From assembly GCA_937928775.1 (NCBI GenBank), contig CALFVI010000015.1, positions 1 through 64,000 of the forward strand: DNA of 64,000 nucleotides, given 5' to 3'. This DNA comes from an uncultured Elioraea sp. Lineage in GTDB: Bacteria; Pseudomonadota; Alphaproteobacteria; Acetobacterales; Acetobacteraceae. A program made the position numbers and the translations under genes. The notes below the pieces were generated by a model. The model searched no databases. It had not been told where the DNA came from and saw only the letters and a program-made list of their open reading frames with translations. Position 1 is the stretch's first letter. Each line of letters opens with the position of its first letter. Positions 31,267 through 41,529 of the stretch are shown here, in pieces.

Positions 31267-32556
31267 ATGTTGACCCGCAAAGACTTCCTGCTCGGCACCG
31301 CAGCTGCCGCCGGAGCGCTCGCCGCGCCGGCCGTGCGCGCACAGGCCGCCGTCACCCTGGATGTGCTGCACGCCTACCCGTCCTTCGCCCGCTTCTTCAC
31401 CCCGGTGGCGGAGGAGTTCATGAAGGCCAATCCGGGCATCCGGGTCAGCTTTCGCCAAATCCTGCCGAACTACGACGAACTCCACCAGGCGCTGCTGCGT
31501 GGTGCTCTCACGAACCAGCTGCCGGATGTCGCCTTCTCCGGCTTCAATCGCCTGCCCGAACTTGCCCGCACGCTGAGCGCGCGCAACCAGATCCTTGCCC
31601 TGGACACGCTCATCGCCGGCGAGGGCGCGTCTTGGGCGGCGGAGAATTTCAGCCCGCGCATGCTCGCTCTCGGCAAGGTGGATGGGAGGCAGTACGGCAT
31701 GCCGTTCAACGCCTCCTCGCCCATCGCCTACTACAACCCCGAATTGGTCGCGCGCGCGGGCGGCGACCCCGACCGGTTCCCCGATTCGTGGGAGGGCGTA
31801 ATCGCGCTCGGTGCCGCCATCAAGCGCGCCGTGCCTCAGGCCATGGGCGTCTCCTACTACATCAACAGCTTCGACTCCGACTGGCTGTGGCAGGCCCTGG
31901 TGCAACAGGGTGGCGGCCGCATGCTGTCGGCGGACGGCAAGTCGGTCGCCTTCGGCGGCGAAGCGGGCCTCGCCGCGGTCAGGCTCGCCCGCCGCTTCGT
32001 CACGGAATGCGGCATGCAGCTGATCGGAGCAGATCAGAACCGCCAGCAGTTCGCCACCGGCGGCACTGGCATCATCTTCGACAGCCCCGCCCGGCTCGCC
32101 GTCATCACCAACCTGGTTGGCGGCCGCTTTCCGCTGCGTACCGCGCCCTTCCCCATCACCGACAAGGTGAACGGCGGTGTCCCCACCGGCGGCAATGCAG
32201 CGGTGATCATGGCCAGCGACCCCGCCAAGCGCCGCGCTGCCTGGGAGTACGTGAAGTTCTCGGCAGGTCCCCTCGCGCAGAAGATCGCAGTCGAAATGAC
32301 CGGCTACCTCCCCGTCAACCTGAAGGCGCTCGCGCCTGAGTTCCTCGGCCGCTTCTACGAGCAGAACCCAAACGCGCGTTCAGCCGCCCTGCAGATGGAC
32401 CGTTCCCTGCCGTGGGAGGATTACGGCGCAAATGGGCCACGCATCCACCGCGTGCAGCAGGAAATTCTCACCGCCATCATGCGCGGCGATCTCACGCCCG
32501 AGGCGGGGCTTGCCCGCATGGTGCGCGAGACGGAGGCGCTGATGCGCACTGCCTGA
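31267..32556 (+). CDS. Sugar ABC transporter substrate-binding protein (CUT1)
   Basis: MLTRKDFLLGTAAAAGALAAPAVRAQAAVTLDVLHAYPSFARFFTPVAEEFMKANPGI: Tat-like signal and SBP. Confidence 0.95.
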   Translation: MLTRKDFLLGTAAAAGALAAPAVRAQAAVTLDVLHAYPSFARFFTPVAEEFMKANPGIRVSFRQILPNYDELHQALLRGALTNQLPDVAFSGFNRLPELARTLSARNQILALDTLIAGEGASWAAENFSPRMLALGKVDGRQYGMPFNASSPIAYYNPELVARAGGDPDRFPDSWEGVIALGAAIKRAVPQAMGVSYYINSFDSDWLWQALVQQGGGRMLSADGKSVAFGGEAGLAAVRLARRFVTECGMQLIGADQNRQQFATGGTGIIFDSPARLAVITNLVGGRFPLRTAPFPITDKVNGGVPTGGNAAVIMASDPAKRRAAWEYVKFSAGPLAQKIAVEMTGYLPVNLKALAPEFLGRFYEQNPNARSAALQMDRSLPWEDYGANGPRIHRVQQEILTAIMRGDLTPEAGLARMVRETEALMRTA

Positions 32557-32643
32557 CGGTTTGCGCACCTGGTTGCCAAGCGGAACGGCCGGGACATCCC
32601 GGCCGTTCTTGCGTTTCCGGCTCCTCACCCGCAGCCTTGCGCA

Positions 32644-34740
32644 ATGGACGAGGATGAAGCGCTTGGCGCGCTTGCACGTGCGCAGGGGATCGAAACCGAA
32701 TGGTGGGATTGGCAGGGCCGCAAGCGGCAGGTGTCGCCTGACACGCTGCGGGCCCTGCTGCGGGCGCTTGGTGCCGATCCGTCGCGGCCAAACAAGGCCC
32801 TGGCCGCGCGAACCCAGTCGCCAGCGCTGCCGCCTGTGGTGACATCGGTTGCCGGCGAGACGCTTCGGCTTGCTATCCCCGGCGACGCGGATGGAACGAT
32901 CACTTGGCGCATCGTTCTCGACTCGGGCGAATGCACGACCGCTGTCGCGGAGGCGACGCCGGAGAGGGAAGGGCGCTCAATTTCGATCACCACGCCACCA
33001 GTACTTGGCGAAGGCGTGCTTGAGCTTTCTGGCGCGGTTAAAGCCGCCACTCGGCTCGTGCTCTGTCCCGCTACCTGTTTCCTCGGCCCGCTCGAAGGCA
33101 AGCGCCTCTGGGGTCTTGCCGTGCAGGTCTACGGGCTGCGTGCGGCGAACGATGGCGGCCTCGGCCATTACGGCGCGCTCGCTGAGGCCGCGCACACAGC
33201 CGCACAGACCGGGGCAGATGCATTGATGCTGAGCCCAACCCACGCCCTGTTTGCCGCCGACCCAGCACACTTTAGCCCCTACTCGCCGTCCTCGCGCGCG
33301 CAGGCCGACGGCCGTCTCGTCGATCCAGGCGCTCTGCCCGAGGTTGCCGTGCTGGCCGATCTCATCGCCGCGACGGGGCTTGGCGAACAGCTCGCTGCGC
33401 TCGAAGCGCTTTCCCTGATCGATTACGCACGCGCCGTGCCGGCACGGCTTACTCTGCTTCGTGTCCTCTTTCAGCGGTTCACCAACGCCTGTCCGCCGGG
33501 ATCGCCGCTTGCCGAGGACTTCGACGCTTTCGTGCGCGCCGGCGGGGAAGGGCTTCGCCGCCACGCCGTGTTCGAAGCCCTGCACGGGGCCCGCTTCACC
33601 GCCGACCCCGCGCAGTGGGATTGGCGCACCTGGCCCTCGTCATTGCGGTCGCCGACCACTCCCGAGGTGGAGCATTTCGCACGCGAACATGCCTGCGAGG
33701 TTTCGTTCCACCTCTTCCTGCAATGGCTCGCCGACCGGGGCCTCGCCAAAGCCCAGAGTGCTGCGCGACGAGCGGGCATGCGCATCGGGCTGATCGCGGA
33801 TCTCGCCGTCGGCCAGCACGCGAGCGGGTCACGCGCCTGGGCGCGTGCTGGTGGCCTGCTCGAAGGGGTAACGATCGGTGCTCCGCCCGATGCGCTCAAC
33901 CATCAGGGTCAGAGCTGGGGGCTCACCACCTTCGCCCCGACCGCGCTTGTCGCCGCAGGCTACCAGCCTTTCCGCGAGGAGCTGCGAGCCGCGATGCGGC
34001 ACGCGGGCGGGATCAGGCTCGACCATGTGATGGGTCTGTCGCGCATTTGGTGCATTCCCGATGGCGCAAGGCCGGACGAGGGCGCCTATTTGCGCTTTCC
34101 CAAGCGCGACCTGCTCAATCTTCTCGCGCTGGAATCGGTCGCGGCGAGCGCGATCGTCATCGGCGAGGATCTCGGCACGGTGGAGGAGGGCCTGCGCGAG
34201 GAACTCGCACGCCGCGGCGTGCTTGGGCTGCGTGTGCTGTTCTTCCAGCGTGACCACACGGGCGCCTTTCTCCCACCCGATCGTTACGATGCGCGCGCAA
34301 TCGCCATGACGACGACGCACGATCTCGCCACCCTTGCCGGCTGGTGGCGGGGGGCGGACATCGACCTGCGCGCTCCGCTCGGCCTGCTCGGAGAGGAGCG
34401 CGATGAGGCGACGGCACGGAGGGAACGGGAGAGCGAGCGCGCTTTCCTCTGGAGCATGCTGAAGGCGCACGCCTCCGGCACAGGCGAGCCGCCGGCTCCT
34501 GATGGCGAGCTCGCGCGTCTCGGCATCGCTGCCGCCCGCCTGGTCGGCCGCACGCCTTCTGCGCTTGCTCTGCTGCCGGTGGAGGACGCGATCCTGTCGC
34601 CGGATCAGGTGAACCTGCCGGGCACCGTGGCGGAGCACCCGAACTGGCGCCGCCGCCTGCCCGCCCCGCTCGCCGATCTGCTCACGCGCGACCCTGCCGC
34701 GTCCATCCTCGCCGCGCTGGCGGCTGAGCGGGACCATTGA
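32644..34740 (+). CDS. malQ: 4-alpha-glucanotransferase
   Basis: LRLDHVMGLSRIWCIPDGARPDEGAYLRFP; EDLGTVEEGLREEL; TTTHDLATLAGWW. Confidence 0.95.
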   Translation: MDEDEALGALARAQGIETEWWDWQGRKRQVSPDTLRALLRALGADPSRPNKALAARTQSPALPPVVTSVAGETLRLAIPGDADGTITWRIVLDSGECTTAVAEATPEREGRSISITTPPVLGEGVLELSGAVKAATRLVLCPATCFLGPLEGKRLWGLAVQVYGLRAANDGGLGHYGALAEAAHTAAQTGADALMLSPTHALFAADPAHFSPYSPSSRAQADGRLVDPGALPEVAVLADLIAATGLGEQLAALEALSLIDYARAVPARLTLLRVLFQRFTNACPPGSPLAEDFDAFVRAGGEGLRRHAVFEALHGARFTADPAQWDWRTWPSSLRSPTTPEVEHFAREHACEVSFHLFLQWLADRGLAKAQSAARRAGMRIGLIADLAVGQHASGSRAWARAGGLLEGVTIGAPPDALNHQGQSWGLTTFAPTALVAAGYQPFREELRAAMRHAGGIRLDHVMGLSRIWCIPDGARPDEGAYLRFPKRDLLNLLALESVAASAIVIGEDLGTVEEGLREELARRGVLGLRVLFFQRDHTGAFLPPDRYDARAIAMTTTHDLATLAGWWRGADIDLRAPLGLLGEERDEATARRERESERAFLWSMLKAHASGTGEPPAPDGELARLGIAAARLVGRTPSALALLPVEDAILSPDQVNLPGTVAEHPNWRRRLPAPLADLLTRDPAASILAALAAERDH

Positions 34741-34746
34741 GCGCCC

Positions 34747-34821
34747 TGGAGGGCCGGGTGGGGATCGAACCCACGACCCACGGATTAAAAGTCCGCGGCT
34801 CTACCGCTGAGCTACCGGCCC
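34747..34821 (-). tRNA. tRNA-Lys (anticodon TTT), CCA encoded
   Basis: GGGCCGGTAGCTCAGCGGTAGAGCCGCGGACTTTTAATCCGTGGGTCGTGGGTTCGATCCCCACCCGGCCCTCCA; cloverleaf folds by eye. Confidence 0.96.
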
Positions 34822-34899
34822 TTCGGCGCGCGTTCTAGGCCAGAACGAGGCGGAGGGGAACTGCGCGCCGCGCGCCAGCTCCTGCTCCGGGCGTTCGAG

Positions 34900-35463
34900 T
34901 CAGCGTACGTCGGCGGCAACACGCATCCGCACGATGCGGTCCGGTTCGCCCATCACCATGCCGCCGCGGTTGGGGTCGCCGCGCTTGATCCGGTCGACAT
35001 GCTCCATGCCTTCGATCACCCGGCCCCAGATCGTGTATTGGCCATCGAGGTGCGGCGCGGGCGCAAACATGATGAAGAACTGGCTGTTGGCGCTGTTCGG
35101 ATCGTTCGTGCGCGCCATGCCGACGGTGCCGCGCACAAATCGCGCCTCGCGGGTGAACTCAGCCGGCAGGTTGGGGAGGTCGGAGCCGCCCGTGCCGCGC
35201 CCTGTCGGGTCTCCGCCTTGCGCCATGAAGCCTTCGATGACACGGTGGAACGGCGTGCCGTCGTAGAAGCCGCGCCGGGCCAGAGTCTTGACCCGCTCGA
35301 CATGTTTGGGCGCGAGATCAGGCCTCAGTTCGATCACCACCCTTCCCGAGGAGAGATCCATGAACAGCAGGTTCTCTGGATTGTACGCCGGCGCCTGCGC
35401 CTCCGCCCCTGCGGCGGCGCATACTGAGACCGCGCCGATCAGCGTGCGCCTAAGTCCGGTCAT
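34900..35463 (-). CDS. Peptidylprolyl isomerase (cyclophilin), secreted
   Basis: FHRVIEGFMAQGGDPTGRGTGG; ANSQFFIMFAPAPHLDGQYTIWGRVIEGMEHVD; signal peptide. Confidence 0.96.
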   Translation of the reverse strand: MTGLRRTLIGAVSVCAAAGAEAQAPAYNPENLLFMDLSSGRVVIELRPDLAPKHVERVKTLARRGFYDGTPFHRVIEGFMAQGGDPTGRGTGGSDLPNLPAEFTREARFVRGTVGMARTNDPNSANSQFFIMFAPAPHLDGQYTIWGRVIEGMEHVDRIKRGDPNRGGMVMGEPDRIVRMRVAADVR

Positions 35464-35496
35464 CTGGGGTATCCTCCCTCGCTCGCTGCAACGGGG

Positions 35497-36048
35497 TCAC
35501 TCGTGCGCCGAACCCGCGCCCATGGCAAGTCTCGCGCCGTCCCCTTCGGATGCCACCCGGGCGTGGATGTGGGCGAGCACGGCAGGCGAGACGAAGGCGC
35601 TGACGTCGCCACCGAGCCGCGCGATCTCTTTAACGAACCGGCTGGAGATGAAGTGCACGCCCTCGGACGCCATCAGGAACACGGTATCGATCCCGGGATC
35701 GAGGCGAGCGTTCATCCCCGCCATTTGGAACTCGTACTCGAAGTCGGAAACAGCGCGCAGCCCGCGGATGATCATGCGCGCGCCCACTTCGCGCGCGAAG
35801 CGAATCAGCAGACAGTCGAAGGGGCGGACGACGATCTCGGTGCCGTTGCGGGCGGCGATCGGTGCGATCTCCTCCTCGAGCATCGCCACCCGTTCCGCGA
35901 GGGGGAAGAGCGGCCCCTTACCCGCATTCGCCGCCACCCCGACGACGAGCAAATCGACAAGGCGCGCAGCACGGCCGATGATGTCGAGATGACCGCGTGT
36001 CGGCGGATCGAAGGTGCCGGGATAGAGCCCGACATGGCGCGTGCCCAT
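35497..36048 (-). CDS. coaD: Phosphopantetheine adenylyltransferase
   Basis: GLYPGTFDPPTRGHLDIIGRAARLVDLLVVGVA; IIRGLRAVSDFEYEFQMAGMN. Confidence 0.97.
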   Translation of the reverse strand: MGTRHVGLYPGTFDPPTRGHLDIIGRAARLVDLLVVGVAANAGKGPLFPLAERVAMLEEEIAPIAARNGTEIVVRPFDCLLIRFAREVGARMIIRGLRAVSDFEYEFQMAGMNARLDPGIDTVFLMASEGVHFISSRFVKEIARLGGDVSAFVSPAVLAHIHARVASEGDGARLAMGAGSAHE

Positions 36049-38762
36049 CAGGCGCCTCCCTCCTCTGCATCCTCGATCACGGGAAAGACGGAGACGACAT
36101 GCTCGTCGTCCTCGATGCGGAAAAGCGTTACGCCCTGGGTGGCGCGGCCAGCGATGCGGATCTCGTCGACGGGAATGCGGATGGTGCGGCCCTTGTCGGT
36201 GGCGAGCATAAGCTGATCGCCCGCCCGCACCGGGAAGGCGGCGACTGCGGCCCCGCCGTTCTTCGCGGTCAGGGCGATGCCGGTAATGCCCTGCCCGCCC
36301 CGGCCCGTGATCCGATACTCGTAGGCCGAACTTCGCTTGCCGTAGCCGCCCGCGGTGACGGTCAGCACGAACTCCTCCTCCCGCTCGAGCTCCGCATAGC
36401 GTTCCGGCGACAGCACGATCTCTGCCGCCGGCTCGGCCTCCTCCTCCGCGGCGGCCGCTTCGTCGGCGTCGGTCCCGCGCCGTTTCGCATTTGCAATCCT
36501 CAGATAGGCAGCGCGCTCCTCGGCCGAGGCCGCGACGTGACGCAGCACGGAGAGGCTGATCACCTCGTCTCCCTCGGTGAGCCTGATCCCCCGCACCCCG
36601 GTCGAGGTACGACCTGAGAAGACGCGGAGCTCGTCGGCGACAGGAAAGCGAATGGCACGGCCCTGACGGGTGACGAGCAGCACGTCATCGCCCTCGCGCA
36701 CAGCCTGCACGCCGATCAGACGCTCCTTGCCCTCGAGCTTCATCGCGATCAGGCCTGAGGCACGCACGTTGCGGAAATCCGACAAGCGATTGCGCCGCAC
36801 ATTGCCGGCGGAGGTGGCAAACACCGCATAGAGCTTGTCCCAAAGGGTCTCGTCCGCCGGCAGTGGCAGCACGGCGGTGATCGTCTCGTCCGCAGCGAGC
36901 CCGCCGAGCAGCTGGCGGATGTTGCGCCCCTTCGCCTGCGGTACGGCTTCAGGCAAACGCCACACCTTGAGGCGGTAGGCCATGCCGCGTGAGGTGAAGA
37001 ACAGCACCTCGTCATGCGTGTTGGCGACGAAGATCCGGGTGACCGCATCCTCTTCGCGCGTGGCCATGCCGCTTCGGCCCTTGCCGCCGCGGCGCTGTTC
37101 GCGGAAGGCGGAGAGGGGGACTCGCTTGATGAAGCCCTCGCGGGTGAGGGTGACCACCATCTGCGCGGATTCGATCAGGCTCTCGTCATCGAGTTCGACC
37201 TCCGCCTCCTCGATGGTGGTGCGGCGGGCGGAGGCGTGGGCGGCGCGGATGGCAAGCAGGTCCTCGCGGATGGCGGCAAGACGCGCGGAGCGCGAGGAGA
37301 GCAGGCCCAAGAGGCGCTCGATCTCGGCGCCGAGGCCCTTGAGTTCCTCGGCGATCTTGTCGCGTTCGAGCCCGGTCAGCCTCTGCAGGCGAAGGTCGAG
37401 AATGGCGCGGGCCTGCGCCTCGGTGAGGCGAATGGTGCCGTCAGGGCCGAGCGCGTTGGCGGGGTCATCGACGAGGGCGACCAAGGGCGCGAGATCGGCG
37501 CCCGGCCAGGCGCGGCCCATCAGCGCCTCGCGCGCCTCCTGGGCGTCCTTGGCCGCCCGGATGAGCGCGATCACCTCGTCGATGTTGGCGACCGCCACCG
37601 CGAGCCCAATCAGCGCGTGCGCACGCTCGCGCGCCTTGGCCAGCTGATGCCGGCTGCGGCGGATCAGCACCTCGTCACGGAAGGCGAGGAAGGCTTCGAG
37701 GATCGCCTTCAGTCCCATCTGCTCAGGTCGCCCGCCGGCGAGGGCGAGCATCTGCACTGGAAACGAGGTCTGCAGCCGGGTGAAGCGATAGAGCTGGTTG
37801 AGCACGATCTCGGCGTTCGCCTCGCGTCGCACCTCGATCACCACGCGCACGCCCTCGCGGTCGGATTCGTCGCGGATGTCACTGATGCCCTCGATCCTCT
37901 TCTCGCGTACAAGGTCGGCGATCTGGGCGAGGAGGTCGGCCTTGTTCACCTGGTAGGGGATTTCGGTGATGATGATTGCCTCGCGCTCGCGCTTGATGTT
38001 CTCGATGTGGGCGCGGGCGCGCACGGTCAGGGAGCCGCGCCCCGTCTCGTAAGCGGAACGGATGGCGTTGCGGCCGAGGATGATGCCGCCGGTGGGGAAA
38101 TCGGGCCCCGGTAGCCGTTCCATCAGAGCATCGAGCGAGACGGCCGGGTTGTCGATCAGCAACAGGGTGGCGTCGATCACTTCGGCGAGGTTGTGGGTGG
38201 GGATCGAGGTCGCCATGCCGACCGCGATGCCGTTTGCGCCGTTGACGAGCAGGTTGGGAAAGGCAGCTGGCAGGACGCGCGGCTCTTTGGCGCTCTCGTC
38301 GTAGTTGGGTTGGAAATCGACGGTGTCCTCGTCGATGCCGTCGAGCAGGAGGAGAGCGGCGGGAGCGAGGCGCACCTCGGTGTAGCGCATGGCGGCGGGA
38401 GGATCGCCGTCCATCGAGCCGAAATTGCCCTGCCCGTCGATCAGCGGAAGGCGCATGGCGAAGGGCTGCGCCATCCGCACCATCGCGTCGTAGATCGCAG
38501 CGTCGCCGTGCGGATGGTACTTGCCCATCACATCGCCCACCACGCGGGCGGACTTTCGGTGCGGCTTGTCGGGCCCGTAGCCCGCCTCATACATGGCGAA
38601 CAGGATGCGGCGATGCACAGGTTTCAAGCCGTCGCGCACATCGGGCAGGGCGCGCGCGACGATGACGCTCATCGCATAGTCGAGGTAGGAGCGGCGCATC
38701 TCCTCCTCGAGCAAGACGGGCTTGATCGCGTCGCCGCGCTGGGTCTCGGTCTCGTTCGTCAC
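36048..38762 (-). CDS. gyrA: DNA gyrase subunit A
   Basis: [62 protein letters not shown]. Confidence 0.98.
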   Translation of the reverse strand: MTNETETQRGDAIKPVLLEEEMRRSYLDYAMSVIVARALPDVRDGLKPVHRRILFAMYEAGYGPDKPHRKSARVVGDVMGKYHPHGDAAIYDAMVRMAQPFAMRLPLIDGQGNFGSMDGDPPAAMRYTEVRLAPAALLLLDGIDEDTVDFQPNYDESAKEPRVLPAAFPNLLVNGANGIAVGMATSIPTHNLAEVIDATLLLIDNPAVSLDALMERLPGPDFPTGGIILGRNAIRSAYETGRGSLTVRARAHIENIKREREAIIITEIPYQVNKADLLAQIADLVREKRIEGISDIRDESDREGVRVVIEVRREANAEIVLNQLYRFTRLQTSFPVQMLALAGGRPEQMGLKAILEAFLAFRDEVLIRRSRHQLAKARERAHALIGLAVAVANIDEVIALIRAAKDAQEAREALMGRAWPGADLAPLVALVDDPANALGPDGTIRLTEAQARAILDLRLQRLTGLERDKIAEELKGLGAEIERLLGLLSSRSARLAAIREDLLAIRAAHASARRTTIEEAEVELDDESLIESAQMVVTLTREGFIKRVPLSAFREQRRGGKGRSGMATREEDAVTRIFVANTHDEVLFFTSRGMAYRLKVWRLPEAVPQAKGRNIRQLLGGLAADETITAVLPLPADETLWDKLYAVFATSAGNVRRNRLSDFRNVRASGLIAMKLEGKERLIGVQAVREGDDVLLVTRQGRAIRFPVADELRVFSGRTSTGVRGIRLTEGDEVISLSVLRHVAASAEERAAYLRIANAKRRGTDADEAAAAEEEAEPAAEIVLSPERYAELEREEEFVLTVTAGGYGKRSSAYEYRITGRGGQGITGIALTAKNGGAAVAAFPVRAGDQLMLATDKGRTIRIPVDEIRIAGRATQGVTLFRIEDDEHVVSVFPVIEDAEEGGA

Positions 38763-38825
38763 CTGGCGTTTTCCGTCTTCGCGCGGAGGAAGTTAGCCGA
38801 TCGTTATGGTGCACCGCAACAAAAG

Positions 38826-40850
38826 TCAGGACTCGGGGATGCCCGCCTCGCGCAGACCGCGGGCGTAGAGGGCTCGGTCGTCCTCGCGCATGAAGGGAGC
38901 GGAGGCAAGGAATCGTTCGACCGAAAAACCTGGCTCGATGGCGAGCAAGCGCTCTGCTGCCGCTTCTGCCTCCGGCTTGCGGCCGGCCAGGGCGAGTGCC
39001 GCCACATAGGGCTTCCAGGCTGCGGACAGGCCGGGATGGACTTCGGTCAACTGGCGCCCGAGTTCGATCGCCTGCTCATATCGGCCGGAGAGCAGGTAGG
39101 CGATCTCGAGCGCGACGTCGAAGAAGAAGGCATGCGGGTCAAGCGGTGAGAGGCGACGATAGCGGAGGATGCGGCGCAGCGCCTCCTCCTGGTCGCCGGC
39201 ATAGGCGTAGGCGACACCAGAGAGCGCCCAGGCCATCGGAAGATTGGGGTTGAGGCTGATCGCGCGCTCGTGCAGAGCCAGGGCTTCATCGAGCCGTCGG
39301 TGCAGGTAGGCGCGCACATGGCCTGCAATGGCGAAGGCGCGAGCATCCTGCGGGTCGAGCAAAATCGCGCGTTCCGCAAGGCGGCCGGCGCGTGCCATCG
39401 CGTCCGCCTGGTCTGGCGCCCAGCCCTGTCCGACATAGAAAATGTGCCAGTAGGCATACCAGGCATGCGCCGCGGCGTCGTCCGGTTCACGGGCGATCGC
39501 CTCTTCCAGCATTTCTCCGGCCTTGAGAAAGCTCTCCTTCTCGAGGCGGTAGATGGCCGGAATGGCGGAGAGAACGAGGGCATAGGCCGAGGCATCACGG
39601 CCGGGCGCAACGGCGGCGCGGCGGGCCTCGATGAGGAGGATTTCGGGGTCGATGCGGGCGACCACCGCGGCGGCGATCTCGTCCTGCAGGGCGAGGAGGT
39701 CGGCGGCGGGCTGGTCGAAGCGCTGCGCCCACACCACCTCGCCGCCGGCCTTTAGGTCGAGCAGACGCAAGGAGACGCGGACGCGCACCTCGTCGCGCTG
39801 GACCGTGCCGGTGAGGAGGAAGTCGAGGTCGAGCGCGGCGCGCAGCGCCTCAAGATCCGAGGCCGTTTCGCCATGGCGGGCGAGCGAGGCGGAGGAGACG
39901 ACAGCGATCCACCGGAAGCGGGCGAGCGCGGTGGTGATCTCCTCTGCGAGCCCGATGGCGAAGTCGGCCTCGGCGGCGTTGCCCAGGGCGCGCAGGGGAG
40001 CGACACCGAGTCGGGCTCCGCGCATCACGGATCGCTTGGACTGCACCCTGACCTCGGCGGAGGGCTGGGCGCGGCGGTCTGGGTCGGTGCCGAGGCGCAG
40101 GCTTTCGGCGAGCGCCAGGGTTTCTGCCGAGGGGGTGGCCTTGAGCAGACGAGCGAGAGCGCTGCGGCAGGATTCGAAGGCTTCCAGGGCACGGCTTCGC
40201 TCGCCGCGCGCGGCATACCCCTCCATCAACACCCGCCACGCGCCTTCGTGTGCCTCATCGAGAGACACAAGCCGGCGGGCGGTCTCAAGCCGCTGCTCCG
40301 GATCGGTAACAGTGTCGAGCAGACGTTCTATCGCGGAGCGCACGCGGTCGCGAAAGGCGCGGCGTTCTACGGCGAGCCAGGCGTCCATCGCCGGATCCAG
40401 CCCCTCGAGCCCCTCAAGCAGCGTGCCGTCGAGAAGATCGAGAAACGCGGCCGACATCGGTTCGCTGCGGACGACTTGCAGGGCATCGACCCAGACCGCA
40501 TCCGCATCCAGCCACACCTTGTCGCGATCGGCGTGCAGAAGCGCCGGGCCGCAGGGGGTGAGCGCGAGCGACAGTTCGTGCAACGCCTGCCTGAGCGAGG
40601 CCCGCGCCTGTTCGCGCTCGCGGGTGGACCACAAGAGGCTGGAGAGTTTTTGCCGCGGCACGGGATGCGGCGCAGCAAGGCCCAGGATTGCCAGCACAGC
40701 CCTGGTCTTGCGCACCCGGGGCAAAACCCGTTCGCTCGACACGCTCCATGCGTCCATGACGCCAATCAGCTTCAGGCGAAGCCGCAGGGCCGACGAGGTG
40801 GGCAGATCACCCACACGGATGTCTGGCATCGAAGCGGGAAGCGTGATCAT
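38826..40850 (-). CDS. BTAD (SARP-like) putative transcriptional activator with TolB/CyaA-like and TPR regions
   Basis: N-terminal winged-helix plus BTAD (VLAILGLAAPHPVPRQKLSSLLWSTREREQARASLRQALHELS; EAHEGAWRVLMEGYAARGERSRALEAFESCRSALARLLKATPS), then GLAEEITTALARFRWIAVVSSAS...FLLTGTVQRDEVRVRVSLRLLDLKAGGEVVWAQRFD and TPRs. Confidence 0.9.
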   Translation of the reverse strand: MITLPASMPDIRVGDLPTSSALRLRLKLIGVMDAWSVSSERVLPRVRKTRAVLAILGLAAPHPVPRQKLSSLLWSTREREQARASLRQALHELSLALTPCGPALLHADRDKVWLDADAVWVDALQVVRSEPMSAAFLDLLDGTLLEGLEGLDPAMDAWLAVERRAFRDRVRSAIERLLDTVTDPEQRLETARRLVSLDEAHEGAWRVLMEGYAARGERSRALEAFESCRSALARLLKATPSAETLALAESLRLGTDPDRRAQPSAEVRVQSKRSVMRGARLGVAPLRALGNAAEADFAIGLAEEITTALARFRWIAVVSSASLARHGETASDLEALRAALDLDFLLTGTVQRDEVRVRVSLRLLDLKAGGEVVWAQRFDQPAADLLALQDEIAAAVVARIDPEILLIEARRAAVAPGRDASAYALVLSAIPAIYRLEKESFLKAGEMLEEAIAREPDDAAAHAWYAYWHIFYVGQGWAPDQADAMARAGRLAERAILLDPQDARAFAIAGHVRAYLHRRLDEALALHERAISLNPNLPMAWALSGVAYAYAGDQEEALRRILRYRRLSPLDPHAFFFDVALEIAYLLSGRYEQAIELGRQLTEVHPGLSAAWKPYVAALALAGRKPEAEAAAERLLAIEPGFSVERFLASAPFMREDDRALYARGLREAGIPES

Positions 40851-41037
40851 GATGCGCCACGAACTGACGTTAACCGAGCCTGAAGGATTTGCACCATCTT
40901 ATCCAGGGCATGCAGACGATCGCTTGCACGCCAAGGACCGAGGGGGAGCGGATGGTTGACGCTGCACGCGCGGCACACCTGCTGGCCCGGGCGGCGGCGT
41001 TGCCTCGCAGCTCGCTTCTGTCGTGCCTAGGACAAAA

Positions 41038-41066
41038 CTCTTGCAATAGGCCAAATATCCTAATAC
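41038..41066 (+). promoter_or_regulatory. Candidate sigma70-like promoter for the repeat-peptide ORF
   Basis: CTCTTG-17 nt-TAATAC in a locally AT-rich patch of the divergent intergenic region. Confidence 0.35.
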
Positions 41067-41197
41067 AGTTTGGCAACCCGGCGGGAAAGACTGCCCCGCT
41101 GGCCTGCCGCCTCCGCCCGAGCCGACCGCCCCTCACGCCGTCGGCGCCTGGAACAAAGCAGGAACACGCAGTCGAGAGACGAACGAAGGAGATCACC

Positions 41198-41503
41198 ATG
41201 ACCACCGCCCTCACCGCCTCTCCGACGCAGGACTCCCGCACGGTCCGCCTCGGAGGCATGGCCCCGGCGCTCAAGCCCATCGCAGATGCAGGCTCCGTCC
41301 GCCTCGGAGGCATGGCCCCTGCGCTCAAGCCCATCGCAGATGCAGGCTCCGTCCGCCTCGGCGGCATGGCCCCGGCGCTCAAGCCCATCGCAGATGCCGG
41401 CTCCGTCCGCCTCGGCGGCATGGCCCCGGCGCTGAAGCCCATCGCAGATGCAGGCTCCGTCCGCCTCGGCGGCATGGCCCCGGCGCTCCGCCGCGCTGCC
41501 TGA
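41198..41503 (+). CDS. Tandem-repeat small protein, (VRLGGMAPALKPIADAGS)x4 plus partial fifth
   Basis: GAAGGAGA RBS 8-9 nt before ATG; 101 aa MTTALTASPTQDSRT then repeats; all inter-repeat nucleotide differences are synonymous; no homolog recognised by eye. Confidence 0.8.
   Translation: MTTALTASPTQDSRTVRLGGMAPALKPIADAGSVRLGGMAPALKPIADAGSVRLGGMAPALKPIADAGSVRLGGMAPALKPIADAGSVRLGGMAPALRRAA
41243..41488 (+). repeat. 54-bp coding tandem repeat, 4 full copies plus 30-bp partial
   Basis: Units at 41243, 41297, 41351, 41405, 41459 (GTCCGCCTCGGNGGCATGGCCCCNGCGCTNAAGCCCATCGCAGATGCNGGCTCC). Confidence 0.99.
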
Positions 41504-41529
41504 TCCTTCAGACAGCCGCCTTGAAACAG

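Noticed and set aside
41243-41488. CRISPR-like array
   Set aside because: Units are contiguous 54-bp tandem repeats without variable spacers and keep an open reading frame.
40889-41503. Longer 204-aa version of the repeat protein starting at TTG 40889
   Set aside because: The upstream extension covers the likely promoter region and has no RBS evidence; ATG 41198 has a strong Shine-Dalgarno sequence.
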